Assembly: GCA_937906795.1 (NCBI GenBank)
Contig: CALCUQ010000152.1
Location: forward strand, 1 to 7,515
Length of the DNA stretch: 7,515 nucleotides
Direction: 5' to 3'
Source: an uncultured Bacteroidales bacterium
Lineage (GTDB): Bacteria; Bacteroidota; Bacteroidia; Bacteroidales; UBA932
Part shown: positions 6,345 through 7,515 of the stretch, one piece after another
How the letters are laid out: every line of letters begins with the position of its first letter
How positions within the stretch are numbered: the first letter of the stretch is position 1
Notes under the pieces: model-generated
Told to the model about the DNA's origin: nothing
The model's input: only the letters and a program-made list of their open reading frames with translations
Databases searched by the model: none
Position numbers and translations under genes: made by a program

Positions 6345-7515
6345 TTATGTAAGCTGTAGAAAATCTTAAGTGGATTAGCCAATACCTTAGTGAATCCAAC
6401 AACGTCTCTGCCTGTGTATGACTTGTTCATTTCTCCGTACTCTCCAAACTTAGAGCTCATCAGGTCATATTTACTTGTACAGCCCAATACAAAGAAGTTT
6501 CTTGGTCTCAATAATACATCCACAGTACCGTTAACACTTTGCTGAGTGCTCTCAAGGAATTTCTCCATATCTCTCATTACAGGGTTAAGATATTGAGCCT
6601 CATGCATTAACTGACCATAGTAATTTCCAATAAGTTCTTTCCAGTACAATTGCTCTTTAACAAGAACATGTTTCTCCAAAAGATGGTGAGCTTTAACCAG
6701 AATTAGTGGAGCTGCAGCCTCAAAACCAACTCTTCCTTTAATACCTATAATTGTATCTCCAATATGAATATCTCTACCTACACCATAGCCGTTTGCTATT
6801 TCTGCCAATGCGTGAATAAGTGCAACAGGCTCCATTTTTTCACCATTCAGTGCAACAGGCTCTCCGTTTTTAAACTCAATGGATACCTTTTCTTCACCCT
6901 CTTTGGTAATTTGGTGAGGGTATGCCTCTTCTGGTAGATATCCATTAGATGAAAGAGTCTCTACACCACCTACACTGGTACCCCAAATTCCCTGGTTAAT
7001 AGAGTATTTGCTCTTTTTCCAGCTAAAGTCAAAACCATGTTTTACAAGGTAATCTATCTCCTCTTTTCTGCTTAGCTGAAGTTCTCTGATAGGTGCAATA
7101 ATCTCTACCTCTGGAGCCAAAACCTCAAAAACAAGGTCAAATCTCACTTGGTCATTACCTGCACCTGTACTACCGTGGGCAACACAATCGGCATTAAGCT
7201 CTTTAACATGTTTTAATACCTCAAGAGCCTGAAATACTCTCTCTGAACTGACAGAAAGGGGATAAGTGGAGTTTTTTAGAACATTTCCAAAAATCAAATA
7301 CTTGATGCCTTTGTTGTAATATGTTTCAACAGCATCTACGGTAGTGTGAGTTTTTGCACCAAGAGACAAAGCTCTCTCTCCAATTTTACCAGCCTCTTCG
7401 CTAGAGAAGCCACCTGTGTTAACCAAAATTGTGTGAACTTCGTATCCTTTTTCGTTTTTTAAATAAGGGACACAAAAAGATGTATCCAATCCACCACTGA
7501 ACGCTAGTACTACTT
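6332..7515 (-). CDS. argG: Argininosuccinate synthase, 5' end cut by the window edge
   Basis: Joins citrulline and aspartate with ATP hydrolysed to AMP and pyrophosphate, giving argininosuccinate for ArgH; cytosolic, tetrameric. The frame is open to the right edge: the visible protein starts VVLAFSGGLDTSFC, which contains the N-type ATP pyrophosphatase loop SGGLDTS, so only a handful of N-terminal residues are missing. An ATG-less start at 7489 would be a TTG codon in the middle of that loop (the Leu of GGLDTS) and is not the true start. Counting from the first visible residue, 393 are present. HGSTGAGNDQVRFD lies at about 113-126, and GRDIHIGDTIIGIKGRVGFEAAAP, in the middle of the C-terminal domain, is also typical of the family. 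The start and promoter are outside the window. As the first visible gene it probably leads the operon, though a further gene may precede it. Confidence 0.97.
   Translation of the reverse strand, partial: VVLAFSGGLDTSFCVPYLKNEKGYEVHTILVNTGGFSSEEAGKIGERALSLGAKTHTTVDAVETYYNKGIKYLIFGNVLKNSTYPLSVSSERVFQALEVLKHVKELNADCVAHGSTGAGNDQVRFDLVFEVLAPEVEIIAPIRELQLSRKEEIDYLVKHGFDFSWKKSKYSINQGIWGTSVGGVETLSSNGYLPEEAYPHQITKEGEEKVSIEFKNGEPVALNGEKMEPVALIHALAEIANGYGVGRDIHIGDTIIGIKGRVGFEAAAPLILVKAHHLLEKHVLVKEQLYWKELIGNYYGQLMHEAQYLNPVMRDMEKFLESTQQSVNGTVDVLLRPRNFFVLGCTSKYDLMSSKFGEYGEMNKSYTGRDVVGFTKVLANPLKIFYSLHKEEK

Noticed and set aside
6331..6402. Upstream extension of argC adding 24 residues
   Set aside because: The added residues are out-of-frame argG sequence, do not resemble ArgC, and the Shine-Dalgarno points to the Met at 6330.
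7487..7489. TTG as the argG start
   Set aside because: It is the Leu of the SGGLDTS ATP-binding loop; the frame and the family motif continue to the window edge.

Overview
The window holds one arginine-biosynthesis operon, transcribed entirely on the minus strand. In transcription order (right to left) the genes are argG (5' end cut by the window edge), argC, argD, argF', argB, argE and argH, followed by a Rho-independent terminator that overlaps the argH stop codon. Gaps between genes are about 1, 1, 45, 9, 5 and 2 nt, so almost every base is coding. No RNA genes, mobile elements, CRISPR arrays or phage features were seen.

The organism is very probably a member of the Bacteroidota. The DNA is AT-rich, most starts lack a Shine-Dalgarno sequence, and every protein resembles the Bacteroidales/Flavobacteriia form of its family as I remember it. 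The most telling protein is the carbamoyltransferase, a Bacteroides fragilis-type ArgF' rather than an ordinary ornithine carbamoyltransferase. It carries proline at residue 90, the position known to set specificity for N-succinyl-L-ornithine instead of N-acetyl-L-ornithine. The genus cannot be fixed from this sequence.

The enzymes form a linear pathway. ArgB phosphorylates an N-acylglutamate, ArgC reduces it to the semialdehyde, and ArgD transaminates that to N-acylornithine. ArgF' carbamoylates it to N-acylcitrulline, ArgE removes the acyl group to give citrulline, and ArgG and ArgH convert citrulline to arginine. Pro90 of ArgF' implies that the acyl group is succinyl. ArgB, ArgC, ArgD and ArgE would then be the succinyl-pathway versions, although their sequences alone do not prove this. 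Not seen here are the enzyme that makes the N-acylglutamate, carbamoyl-phosphate synthase and an ArgR regulator; they may lie upstream of argG or elsewhere.

Region by region: 1-50 is the terminator and argH 3' end; 32-1339 argH; 1342-2421 argE; 2427-3203 argB; 3213-4169 argF'; 4170-4214 the only real intergenic gap, AT-rich with a palindrome and a promoter-like sequence; 4215-5351 argD; 5353-6330 argC; 6332 to the right edge argG. This is a known type of system, not a new one. The points of interest are the succinyl-specificity residue, the compact layout, the terminator inside the argH 3' end, and the argD/argF' junction.
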